Part shown: positions 23,900-35,600 of the stretch, one piece after another
Layout: each line of letters starts with the position of its first letter
Position numbering within the stretch: position 1 is the stretch's first letter
Origin: Daphnia carinata
Lineage: Eukaryota > Arthropoda > Branchiopoda > Diplostraca > Daphniidae
DNA length: 64,000 bases
Direction of reading: 5' to 3'
NCBI RefSeq assembly: GCF_022539665.2
Contig: NC_081332.1
Location: 889,773 to 953,772, forward strand
Program-made: the position numbers and the translations under genes
The notes under the pieces: model-generated
Databases searched by the model: none
The model's input: the letters and a program-made list of their open reading frames with translations, nothing else
Told to the model about the DNA's origin: nothing

Positions 23900-26800
23900 T
23901 TAGTAAAGTGTATGTTTGTATGTATTTGTATTTATGTAAATATTATGTATGTAAAATAGTGGTGGAATTGTGTGGTGGAGGTGGGACAATATAAGAATTC
24001 TTTATAAATTTCTCACTTGTATTTATTTTACAATTTAAAACTTATAATAAAAGCAACTACTCGTGCTACCAAACTGTTCCACTAAGCCAACTAAGAAAAG
24101 CAAAAGAACTTAGGAATGTTCATGTTCCATTTCAAAGCATTTTCCTCTGACTCTCTTCTCTATATGCTTTACTGTTACAACAAAACTTCTTTCCTGGTAG
24201 TATTTCAAAGCCATTCAAACAACTAAATCTTTAGCTTTTCTCTTTTCTTCAAAGCAGGCACTATATGTAACACAGGAATGACACTGCAAATATTATATAT
24301 TTATATTCAAATTGACACCATAATATTGCTGGCATTTCATACTTTCACAGCATATTCCCCTAGCCAGCACACCAGACACAGCTTGGAAACCTGCAAATAC
24401 AGTTTACACCAATATTGTTAACATAAAAAGTATTCAAATAATAAATCCAACGATAAATAGTACTCAAAGTAAAAATAAAATACCTAACAAAACCTGGAAG
24501 CATTGACACTTAGATTGAAAAATTTTACAACCAATAGTTCCATTTCTTTAAAGATGGTAAAATTATGTACATTAAAATAACAAAAGCAAAACATATGCTG
24601 GTAACCAAACGATACTCAGCCATACTTCTCCCCGTAATTTACTACAGTCGCATAATGCTGCTTTTACTTAAAACTTTAGTTGTGAGACTTCTAAGAGGCA
24701 CCTATGTGTTATCTCAACAATGTAAATCTATCTTTACGCCAAAAACGGAAAATTTACGTCATAAACATACCTCAAATAACAAATCGGCGAAGAAATTTCA
24801 CAGAACGAAACCTCGATGCCTTTCTCGGTTGACGTCAGACGAGACGGAACAGCTGATATTTCCATGGCATGGCAAAATAGGTGATAACTCCTCCTCTAGG
24901 TGTCTCGATTAAATGGCTGCTACAATGGTTTAACATTTAGTTTACCAGCAGTATCCCAGGCATAATCAATACGTATGTCAAGCTCGAAGTGTAGCTGTTT
25001 CGCACAAACTCACCAGGATGCTCTGGTATTAACATGCTGTTATGTATGCATGTTACTAGCATTCCTGAACATGTCAAATTCGAAAGCGTACTGACGATGT
25101 CGAAGGGCACACGGGAAGCCACTCGCCATCTATCATCAAAAACATACATTTCAAACGGGCCTGAAAATTAGTTTAGGCATTTTTCTACCTTATCTTGTTT
25201 TGTTGAGTAAATAATGATTGAATAACTTCTTTCAGTTTACACCCTTAGACGCTGTTCGATTTCAAGGGCATACCGCAAGTTAATTAATTCCTCTTCATGG
25301 CAGTTCCATCTTCAACAGCACTACAATAAAATGAAAACACTGTTAGTTTCAAACAAGACTTAGGAAAATATAACACTTACAAATCCTAAAGAAAATTTTG
25401 CTAATAACAAAGAATTGGAGTGACAAATCAAATGAAATAACGTAATGGTAAAGTTTAAAAAAATTACTTATTTCTCTACGTTAGCAAAATACCTATCGAA
25501 ATTCCTTGCTTCACTTCTATATCATTAAACGTACATGCAACGCTTCTAAACCCGTGGCTAAAGCATCAACATACAAACAAAATTTTATCAGTAATACACG
25601 GACACATATAATGCGCCTAGATATTTGGTGCTTCGATAGTTTCATAGATTAAAAGCAATTTTCATGTTAAGACGTATGTTGCTTACAAGGAATACATAGT
25701 ACACAATAAATATTAACATATATTTAGACGCACAAATGTAGTCAAAACTACTGAATGATCATCCGTTTTGAATAAAATTTACGCTTAATCGCCATTCACA
25801 AAGTATAAGTGTAGCGGAATCCCCAAGAAATCAAATTATCCGATTCTTGTTAACAAAACATCCCTCCTTAACTTTAATAATATGTATATATAATACATAT
25901 AATATTAATTTTATCACCTATGGGACCATTTTCTGAAAATCTCTGTACAATGAACATCTACGTACATGGAATAACTTTTATCTATAAAATTACCGAAGCA
26001 CTGTTTATAATTTTAAATGCTGAAAAACATTGAAAAGCATATTTTTTTGGTAAAGTTGTAAATTATTCGCTTTCAATGGAAATCAGCCCAGGACATACCT
26101 CAAGCAAATTCAAAACCTCAAAAGTGAAAACTCGAATCATTTAGAAAATACTCCACCCTAATTCACTTTGATGTCCGATGAAATTTTGGATGGTTGCAGA
26201 AAACCCCAAGTACCGCTAAATTCGAAGATGTGTGAAAACGGTAAATTTGTGCTCTGAAAAAGAAAAAATTAGATTCTATTAGAACCAGAAATATTAAAAA
26301 TGATTTATTTTACATTTTTACAACTTTCATTACCATATAAGGTAAGAAAATAGCCACTTTAAAAAGCATTCTTACCAGCAAGTTGATCTTCACTATATCC
26401 AGTCTTTGAAAAACAAGTAAATAGTGAAACAATAGCTGATCCTTTTAACAATAAACGAGATTTCCAATTGTAATTTTAAAAAATTGACAATTACCATATT
26501 TCGAAGTAAACTTACACAGGACTTCAGTCAGACAGTTGCACACCCAAACGAACGCACAAGCAAAATGTGTTGAAATTATGGGAAAGTGATGTCAAAAGAC
26601 TTTGACGCCATCTAGGAGCCGTTTATTATATCTCTCAACAAGTTTAAAATTTTAAGTACTAAATTAATGGCCGCTACGACTGCTGCAAGAATTTCTTCGT
26701 TTTTAGTTATAAACATAACATGGCATAAGTTTTAACCGTCTTGGTCACTATTTACCTTTCTGTGTTGTTAACCGTTTAGGTAATTTTGATTTTGTATTCC

Positions 26801-29640
26801 TAATTCCATCAACAGCTATGTCAAATATACTTGCTGTTGATGGATAAATAGAAAATGTAAATAATAAGTATCTTATCCATTAAGGAAGAGAAGGAGAGAC
26901 CGATTGAAGTGGCAAGTATCAATATGATAATGGTGCAATGCAATTTGCATGCCTAAGTTAGTAATTTATGCTTGGCGTTCCAATCTACAGTTGGTTGAAT
27001 GACCCAACAGCTATCTTCCTAGATTAGCTAACTTTCTTCTTTTGTAAGTATTAATTTTTGTGTTTCCTTTCGTTTCATTTTCAAATCAGCACATGTGAAT
27101 CTGTCCGTAAAAGGGTTTGAAAGAGCCAACAAACATTCAAAATGAGAATCAATTCATTAACTATCAGTTTTTAACCAACTATCAGTTAACAATATAATGT
27201 TTATTGATCGAAGTTTACAGAGAAGATGAGAACCCACCAGCAAACCTTCATGACTTGACAACATGACCAATCTCACACCACAAGAAATGGCAACCATATT
27301 TGAGCTAGATTTAGATATTTGTGCTTTCTTCTTTCCCCTAAAAAATGTAAGCTCATTTTAGCTATCTATTCTTATCATTGCATATTTTGAATAAAAAAGT
27401 TCAAAAAACAGAAAAGACATGAACACAAAAAAGGAATTACGATACCTAAGACTAAACCATAGCTAGAAAAGAGATATGGACAGCCAGAGATCACATTTGA
27501 ACAGTACAAGACACTTACTGATCAATACATCAATTCAATACCATTCCACTTTGTTTCTACTTAAGTAAGATATCTTTAATATTAACAGTTAATGAAACCA
27601 ATTCACCCAACGATAAATTAGACCCAGCTACGAATAAATAAGAAAAAAATGGAAATTAATAACGACATTAAAGCACGATTGGAATATTACCTCTCTTCAT
27701 CGCATTCACTGCTGAGATGCTTATGTTGGGCGTCTTCAATAATCTGCTGAGCCGGCCGTCGAAAGAAGACAGATGTGCAGAATGCACGGAAAACATTCAC
27801 ACGGCAACTTAAAACCATTTCAATGACAGGAAGTCTCAGAGACTCTCCCATCCTCACAGCTGTTAAACCCCCAACAAACAAATTGTTTGAAGTAATACAA
27901 TAGCAGCATTTAAAACAATACATACCTTTCCTGTTTTTGAGTCACAATTCCAACATCATTAAACAACCTCTCAGTTCCATTCCACCTACTATCATGCACG
28001 ATCCGAGTAGTCATTGTATATGTATAGCAGATGCAAATTCCCAGAACAATCATTCAATCCACCAACGAACAATAGGTCATTAATCTCAATTCTCGAATTT
28101 TTTTTCCATTTTCTCTCATCTTCGAAAGTTATTTTAGGTTAAAACATTCAAAACGACGTCTAATGAAAAGGAATGCGTTACTAAATATATTGTACTTTTA
28201 CACGTCAAATTACGTTCTCTTGATGCTGAAATCCTGAACTACCCTATCTTACCGAACCGTTCCCCGCCAGGCCAGCAGCGGATTCTGGGTAAGAACGTAT
28301 TGACGGCTTTATAGGATAAAGTGACAAACCTCTAATCCAGTTCCCGTGACCCTCTGTTCCTGGGTAACTCGCCGAGCCGCCGGTTGTAGGAAGCCCCGAC
28401 TCAATTTCCACAAGAGAAAGGACAAGGAACCCATGTGACGAGAGGAAGGGAGAAACATCTAAAAAAAAAAAAAAAAGATTTCATTTTCCCGAACTTTTCC
28501 CCAGATGGACTTTACGTTACACCATTACTTTAAGGTTATGCACATAGTTTTCAGATACTTTTCCTCACATGAACAAATCCGCCAGATACTTGCCTCCCAG
28601 AAAGCCTAAAATGGCGAGCAGCACTAAAGTGAAAACAGACCACGGAAAGACGGGTTGCAGGCAAGAAACGATCCATCATAGGGCAAGCCACCAACACCTA
28701 GTAAAAAAAAAACTGAATGATGAAAACGACAGGCAATGAATAGGAAAGAAAATGAATGAGAAATAAGTTGAGAAAGGAAGAATAAGGTCCAACCAAAGTA
28801 AGAAGAGCGTTGGTTACGTGCGTTTCCGCCACTAATAGATACGGATGTTCCTTAAATTCGAATCGCCGTGAATTACGTGCACGGAATTCACCAACTCAAA
28901 GAGCTGTCATCCTCTCCTTTCAAAGAACTCGGGTGAAGAAAACAAACTTCCCAGCATACTGTGGTTTGCCTTTTACTTCCTTTCACTTTCTTCCAACGTG
29001 TAGACATTCGTACCCGTTCAATTGGGTCCAATTAGTAATCGGAACACGTTGGCGAAGTCCCACGGCGATAAAGACACACATGTTCTAGAAAAGGAAATTT
29101 TGTAGTGAATAGCGTTATAACGGAAACTTTAGCTCAACAAGCAAGATAATACCACTGGGCGAGAAACTAACTCCCATTCTCGGACCGAAAAGCAGCAAGC
29201 GGACGATTTTGGATAAAGTTTCCCACGACGAGAATCTGAAATGAACGCTTTACTTTATAGTAGCTTTTTGTTTGAAGGAATAGGAAACTTCTTACCCGTG
29301 TGAATTTCCCATTTACTGAAGCAGGGTTAAGTTAATACGCAGGTAGAGTAGACAAGTTCAGGAGCAAACACCTGCTTTTATTGATGAACAGTCTAAAAAC
29401 GATATTGGAAATTAACATCTTAGAACAAACAAACACGTCATCTCAAATGAACATACCAGAAACACAAGGGTAGAAAAGATCTCAATCCACTATTCCAGCC
29501 AACGATAATGGTGATTCAGGGGGAGGATGACCTGAACTAATAGAAATATTGCTTATTATAGTGCAACAAAAGTATCCAATTTCCTTGTGATAATGATCTT
29601 GCTCCATTACATATAATTATACCAATAATCCCAGATTAGT
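23900..29640. other. AT-rich stretch without a recognised gene
   Basis: Nearly 6 kb of AT-rich sequence with only short open frames. It contains several GT-AG-like signals on the minus strand (for example around 24370, 25320, 26250 and 27690-27920) and a GC-richer block at about 28250-28450 that could be a promoter or first-exon region. This could be UTR or introns of a minus-strand transcript, or a lncRNA, but no conserved protein segment is visible. A CGCCATCTAGG motif lies at 26606. Confidence 0.35.
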
Positions 29641-29647
29641 GCTAATA

Positions 29648-30222
29648 GAAACCATTTTGCGTTTAATAAGTTTTAGGCGGGAAGACGATCACAGCAAAGG
29701 GAATTGCTTTCTGCCCAAGTCATTTTGAAAATTAAGATATGATTAACTATCGGCTTTAAAATTCATAAATGATACTACACTTAAGCAAAACCTGAAACCT
29801 TTAACATAAAATATTACCGAACAATTTTCCTGATTCCAAAGTGGGGAATCCGAAAGTCGCTTTTACCGGATCTGGACAATGACCATAACACGTGCCATAC
29901 GGCGGTGAGTTGTAGTTCTACACTAATAGTTCAATGCTCTCGCTAGCTAAGCAACTAACCGCGCCGGATGTCGCCATTTTGGGCTATTTAGAAGGAATGG
30001 TAAAATGTTGCCAAATATCAGCGAATATTTGTTTCATTTTTATTACTTTTACAAAATATCTTCAATACGTGTAAATTAATATTTATCTACTGTATAAAAC
30101 TTTGTAAATCCAACGCCATAAAAACATCCTGATTTACGTACAAGATCGTTAAAACTTAAAAATCTGACAGCGTCGAGTATGGCTAGTATGTGATTTACGA
30201 TGCCAAACTTGTCAACAAATCT
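29648..30222. repeat. Flanking direct repeat, left copy
   Basis: About 570 bp, matched in the same orientation by 47343-47912 with roughly three quarters of positions agreeing by eye. Shared anchors include AGTTTTAGGCGGGAAGA at the start, GATTCCAAA, GGAATG before TTGCCA, CCATAAAAACAT and TTAAAACTTAAAAATCTG, and the end at GCCAAACTTG. The two copies bracket the coiled-coil and Tc-like genes. The sequence is non-coding; its GC-richer middle (29840-30000) resembles a promoter region. Confidence 0.7.
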
Positions 30223-30426
30223 TGTGAATCCGAAAGATGAATTGAATATTCATCTGAATTAAAAGTAGGGATTTTGCCCTCGAAGAACGGTACTTTCCAC
30301 AGACTGACCTCAGCATATTAGGACTTTGCTGGACACGAAGGCTTCATTTGAGCAGTTTAACCTTTTTTGGTATTTGTAATCGTCACTCAGAGGGAGTAAA
30401 TAAACAATTAACCGTTAAAGAACAAC

Positions 30427-30500
30427 GGGTTTGCAGAGATTTGAACCACTGACTTTTAGCTTTTGAAGCACATGCTTCACCAAGTAGCTAACTGCGAAAT
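30427..30500 (-). other. tRNA-like relic (possible SINE head)
   Basis: Read on the minus strand, this stretch contains TTAGCTACTTGG, close to a tRNA A box, and about 45 bases later AGTGGTTCAAATCTC, a good B box. Stem pairing of the T arm is poor and no clean acceptor stem forms, so this is not a functional tRNA. A tRNA-derived SINE fragment or a decayed tRNA gene fits best. Confidence 0.3.
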
Positions 30501-30835
30501 TTCATAAATGTTATTCTATTACATCATCGGTCGGGACGGATTTGACGGATATTCGAGAAACACTTTTTCTGGATTCACTACAATCATTTAAATGTTTTAA
30601 GACATACACTCAATATTTCAAAATATTTTTATTACTACCAGCTTAGATGTATAATTGCTACATATTTTCCCACACTACAACCGTGTTTGGCTCAGTAGAA
30701 TCAGATCACCGTAACGTGCATTCAACAGTAACATGAAATGGTAACAAACTGTTTACCCAGGAGCTTGGTGATAAGACATTTAACAGCGTGCGTTAAAAAA
30801 ACATAACACTTAAAAAAAAAAAGAAATTTCAAATT

Positions 30836-31960
30836 CTATTGACCATAACTATACTTTAAAAATTCTATTTTATTATTAATGACAATTAGTTCATCCATCG
30901 TATGGTCATCTAGAGTTAATTTAGATTCCTCCGAATCAGTGCCTTCTAGATCGATACATGTTTTAATGACATTTTTTATTGTTACATGCAAACTGTTAAC
31001 AGTATCCCGATCAAGGATCTGTCTTTTCTCCATTTCGCTGAATACACTGATAATGCCGTGTACCATTGCGTCAACATTATCCTTCAATCCATCTATAAAC
31101 TTGATGACGTTTTTATTAGGAACTCTTCCGTTGAATTCTTTGCCAATAGCTCGTTGCACTATCGCAATGGTTTTACTGATGCCCATGGATTTCGCTTTGT
31201 GTGTCTCCAACGCTAATTCCGTATTCCCATTTACCAAACACTCAACAATCAATTTGATACTAACAATTGAATGTGCGAGTCGTTCTTCTTGAAATTTTTC
31301 CAAAATCTCTTGCATTTTTTTTTCTATTTCGTGATAACTTTTCTTTAACTTATCGATCTCCTCTTGAAATTTCTGATCAAATTTTTTTTTTTCATTTTCC
31401 ATTAATGAATTCAATCGACGAACTTCGCCTTCGTAAGCTGCTTTTAATTCCTCGTAGCGTTGATCTGTAACCTCTTCTGACGCGTTCAAGCAGCGAAAAG
31501 CATGTTTCACACCATTAATATTTCTAATAATGGATTCAATTATCTGATTGCAATATTCAGGCGAACCAGGCAAACTAAAAACTGAAAGTTTATCTTCCTT
31601 CACTTCACACGTCAAGTTGCTCCTTACCTCTCCACTACCGAGACTTTCTAGCAAATTATTGATGTTGTTTAACTCATTTTCAGTTAGAGAACAACTATTG
31701 GGTGCTTCGAAAGGAAAATCTGAACCCTGTGCAATGTGCTTTATTGCTTCGCTGACGGAAAGCAGTTGCCCACTGGATGCATCCCTCTTCCGAAGTCTCG
31801 CCGCCTTGTCACCGCTTGAAGTACCAGTTGCGACCGCGGAAACCAAACCTTTGATTTGGTCGACAAATCGATCGAAATCGGCATCAACTTCTATCATAAT
31901 CGCGTCAGTTAATTTTCCAGGGCCATCTGCCGTGAATAATATTGCAATTAAAACACACAT
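30836..31960 (-). CDS. Probably secreted coiled-coil protein with a furin-like site
   Basis: A 374-codon minus-strand frame with no intron inside it, starting at an ATG (31960). The N-terminus MCVLIAILFTADG is a short signal-peptide-like hydrophobic segment; an upstream exon could lengthen it, because a TTTCAG acceptor lies directly before the ATG. At residues 55-59 RLRKR is a strong furin-type cleavage site, suggesting a propeptide. Four cysteines (about 90, 119, 137, 157) and an N-glycosylation site (NLT, 115) point to extracellular folding. Residues about 162-232 form a long charged coiled coil (QRYEELKAAYEGEVRRLNSL...). The remainder is helical. I do not recognise the family. It is transcribed away from the Tc-like gene, with about 660 bp between their starts, and both lie between the same direct repeats, so shared regulation or joint function is plausible but unproven. 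Confidence 0.65.
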   Translation of the reverse strand: MCVLIAILFTADGPGKLTDAIMIEVDADFDRFVDQIKGLVSAVATGTSSGDKAARLRKRDASSGQLLSVSEAIKHIAQGSDFPFEAPNSCSLTENELNNINNLLESLGSGEVRSNLTCEVKEDKLSVFSLPGSPEYCNQIIESIIRNINGVKHAFRCLNASEEVTDQRYEELKAAYEGEVRRLNSLMENEKKKFDQKFQEEIDKLKKSYHEIEKKMQEILEKFQEERLAHSIVSIKLIVECLVNGNTELALETHKAKSMGISKTIAIVQRAIGKEFNGRVPNKNVIKFIDGLKDNVDAMVHGIISVFSEMEKRQILDRDTVNSLHVTIKNVIKTCIDLEGTDSEESKLTLDDHTMDELIVINNKIEFLKYSYGQ

Positions 31961-32622
31961 TCTGAAATGTTGGAGACCTTTTTAACAAAAGGAACTAACC
32001 TGTTAATGGACTTGTAGAAATCAATAATGGTCTAGTAACGAAGAGAGCAATAGTTACTAACCAAAATTTGGCCAAGCGATGACGGTTGGAAAACGACCAG
32101 AAAACTTTCAGGTTGCTGGCAGTATTTGAGACCATGTAAGCCATTATTGAAATTAAGAAAACTTCGTACTTTTTTAAAATGTCGTTTGCAGCGAAAGCTC
32201 TGGAAGGAACAGTTCAATTCGAAGGCAAAATGAGTTCTACTGATACGACGCAGACTTATACTCACCAAATAAATAATAAACGAACCATATTTTTCATCTG
32301 CCGCAAGCGAATTTGACATGTGATATCTCTTCGAAATGCTGGACTCTCAAGGGTCAAAGGGGCCAAGCTTCCTCCTTGCCAATGATATGAGTATTTCCAA
32401 CATCTGCGTCTCAATTCGTCGGTTGGCGAAAGTACAAGGATTTTAATATTTCGCTTCATTTCGTCAAGTTGATAACTCTGTGCTACACGCATCATTTATA
32501 CGCTCTTCGAATTAACCTGAATAACAAAAGGAAAAGGTAAGCTAATATAGTAATTTGTTTTTAATAATCGAACTGAAAACAATTTTTATCTTTTAAACTT
32601 AAATCAAGATGATAGGCTAGAT
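31961..32622. promoter_or_regulatory. Bidirectional intergenic region between the coiled-coil and Tc-like genes
   Basis: These 660 bp separate two divergent starts. Minus-strand open stretches (32262-32495, beginning with a true ATG, MMRVAQSYQLDEMKRN) may be 5' leader or upstream-exon sequence of the coiled-coil gene. No TATA box or defined element can be assigned with confidence. Its position makes it the only candidate promoter region for both genes. Confidence 0.35.
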
Positions 32623-35600
32623 ATGACTCTTGAATTTCAATCGATTTCGGAAGCTGGGCAGTTGCTGCTCGGCAGTCCATTCAGTGGTCACATCGACGAT
32701 GTTTTTGTTCTCGATTCGAAATATGACGATCCATCGAGTGAAAGGATCTACATCAGACACGGTGCCAATCTGGTTGCATTTAACGTGTCTTATATTAATA
32801 ATTTCAGTCATTTGAATCGACTTTGGAATCATCGTTTGTTTAACGATGCCCAACAGATGTCCTACCCATTGCGAGCCTATCCATGGCTTGTTACTAATAC
32901 TATGCTTGATGACGGCAGTGATGGGATCGTCCTTCGTAACGAGGACGGAATAGGTTTCTACCGTTTCGATCCAAAGAATACCAATAAATCCGCCGCAAAG
33001 CTTCAGGGCATGTCACGTGACACCAGCTTCCGTGATCTTTATGGATGGGGAGAAGTCCATCAGTCTGTTGTCCTCATTGGCCGATTCTATCACAACACGC
33101 GGCTGGTCGGAGTCATGAGCCGGAAGAACGACAAGTCCGGCCCGGTTGTTGAATTTTACGCAGCTTCCAAGGACCGACTTCAATCTCGCCAGCCGCATCC
33201 GCTTTTTCCTTTGCGAAAAAGCGCAACAGCTTCGGCTGCGGTCTCCAAAATATTTAAAGCAACCGATTTTTATGTGGCGGACATCCAACGGAACGGACAG
33301 GACAGCATCATCGCACGTAAAGAAACTCAATTAGAGCTGTATCAGTTCGACGATAGGTACGAACTTCGACAGGTGGCCAAAGTGTCACTGGTGGACAGTT
33401 CCGCCGGATTAAATGAACGATTTTTCTTCGTTAACTTGACCGGACGACCTTTCCAAGACGTAGCCCACTTTACTGCACATGGATTGTTTGTCTACCAACA
33501 AAACACTCCGAATGTAACTGGCATTTCCATGAGGGACTACAGTCTCATTCACTACAACGCTGCATTTTCTGAGACGAATGGATGGATGCAAGAATACGAT
33601 CAATCCATCCGCTTAGTTGATGTGAACGGTGACGGGCAAGATGACTTGCTCTTCACTGGCCCAAAAGGACTGACAGTACTTGAATTCGATGCAGAAGAAT
33701 TCTTCTGGAAAACTCTGTTGGATCCTTCGTCGTTCAATGATGCCACACAACGCTACGCTATTATTGGCGGTGCTACTAAAGCCGTAAAGGTCAAAGGTGG
33801 ATACAAGGAGTCATTTCTACTGACACTGGATGAGGAAAGAAAACTTTATTTGAGCCGACTTTCCGTTAAGTATGCAACCAAGTTACCTGTTAAATTGGCG
33901 GCATCTTTCCTTTTTATTTTTAAAATTTTTGATGTAGAAATTGTAAGATCACAATTAATTCTTTTTTTTATTTTCTTAGAGACGAAATAAAACGAAAAAT
34001 TTCTCCCATTCCTGCTCCCGCGGTTGTTCCAGTCACTCCCCGTCATTCAACTGTAGAAATTCCACTGCAGGTGAGACGTGCCATTCCAGTATCTGAAAGA
34101 CCGATACTCAGATGGACAGAACAGCACGCTGAGCCGATTTCCTTAACGGATACAGTTGATCCGATAACCGGTGCCATCCATTTTGAGTTGCCTATATTCA
34201 AACCGACCAGATTTTACGATCCGGATCTGCCTCATTCAATTTCACTTTCATATGACAGCCAAAGTGCAATGTTTTCTAATCTTGCTGGGTTAGGCTGGAC
34301 ACTTCATCTGCCGGATAATTACATCTTTGTCGATCACAACAATAGCATCTTCATCGAAGACTGGACATTTTCCTTAGCAGTAGACGGCGTTCTCTTTCAA
34401 CTCACAACAGCTTCGACTGCAGGCCCTGTTCTATTCTTCCGGCAACCTGCACTCAAGTGGGATGTTGAATTCCATCAAGAAAAACAGCGCTGGTTAATTC
34501 GCACAGAAACGGAAACGCTCACCTACGGATCCGAAAACACCGTAGAAGCCATTCGCTGGAACCTCCACTGGCCTCATTGGCGAGGATTGGGCAACGATGT
34601 CAAATCGCTTAAAAGAGTTCCAATCGCCTGGTATTTGATCCAACGGCAGGTGAAAGCTACAGGAAAACTAATTATTTATCGCTACGACATTGATACCATC
34701 GAAGAAAAGAATAGCCTTCATAAATATCGCTGGACATCCGCCATCCGGTTGAAAAAGATCGAGTCGTCGACAACCATCACATTCGATTACGCCGTCAAAC
34801 TCCAAGACGAATATCAATCATTAAATCTTCAAACAAATCAGAGTAGTCTATTACTCTTTCCGGTACCTTTAAGAGAGTCACATTACCTGACGGGCTGCCA
34901 AATAACGACAGAACACTACAAGCAAACGCTGGAATTCATTTACGAAACAGACAAGAAAAGTCGGCGGTTGTTGAAAGCCATCAAGCAGCCAATAACGGCT
35001 GACGTCCGCGAATCCATCTTCCGTTTCAAATACCAGGACGAAACATCGGAAGCCGTTGAGATGTTGCTGAATGAAATCCAAATGCCAAAGGGATTAAACG
35101 TACACTTTCAACACAGAAAAATTGATAGTATCGTTCTGCCGGATTCTCCCTCGTCTGTATCGCATCCTGTTGATGAACAACCGGCCATTGCTTACAGTCA
35201 GGACTACGCGGTTATGGCTTTCCGACAGCGACAATTAGCCGACAAGATTCAGCTGAAAATTCTCGACACCCATAATTTGGCAACGCTGGCAGAGCTAACA
35301 GCTTTGCCAGCAAACGTGGAAGGCCGAGTCCTGTCCTACGACGTTCTCGCTTACACAAATTTCTGTGTTCTCCTTCTAAAATCAAAGGAAAAGCAGAAAA
35401 TGTGTTTATTTCATCGAACCATTCGTGATGAGACACCAAAATGGAACAAGGATTCTACTTGCTTTTGGTTCGGCCACGATGCGGTAATGCAATCCAATGA
35501 AGCCGGAGTCGTTTTACTTGAGGACAAATCAGACAATATCAGAATAATAGAATTAAACAAAGATCTTTCCAAATGGAACGAGCACCGATTAAAATTACCA

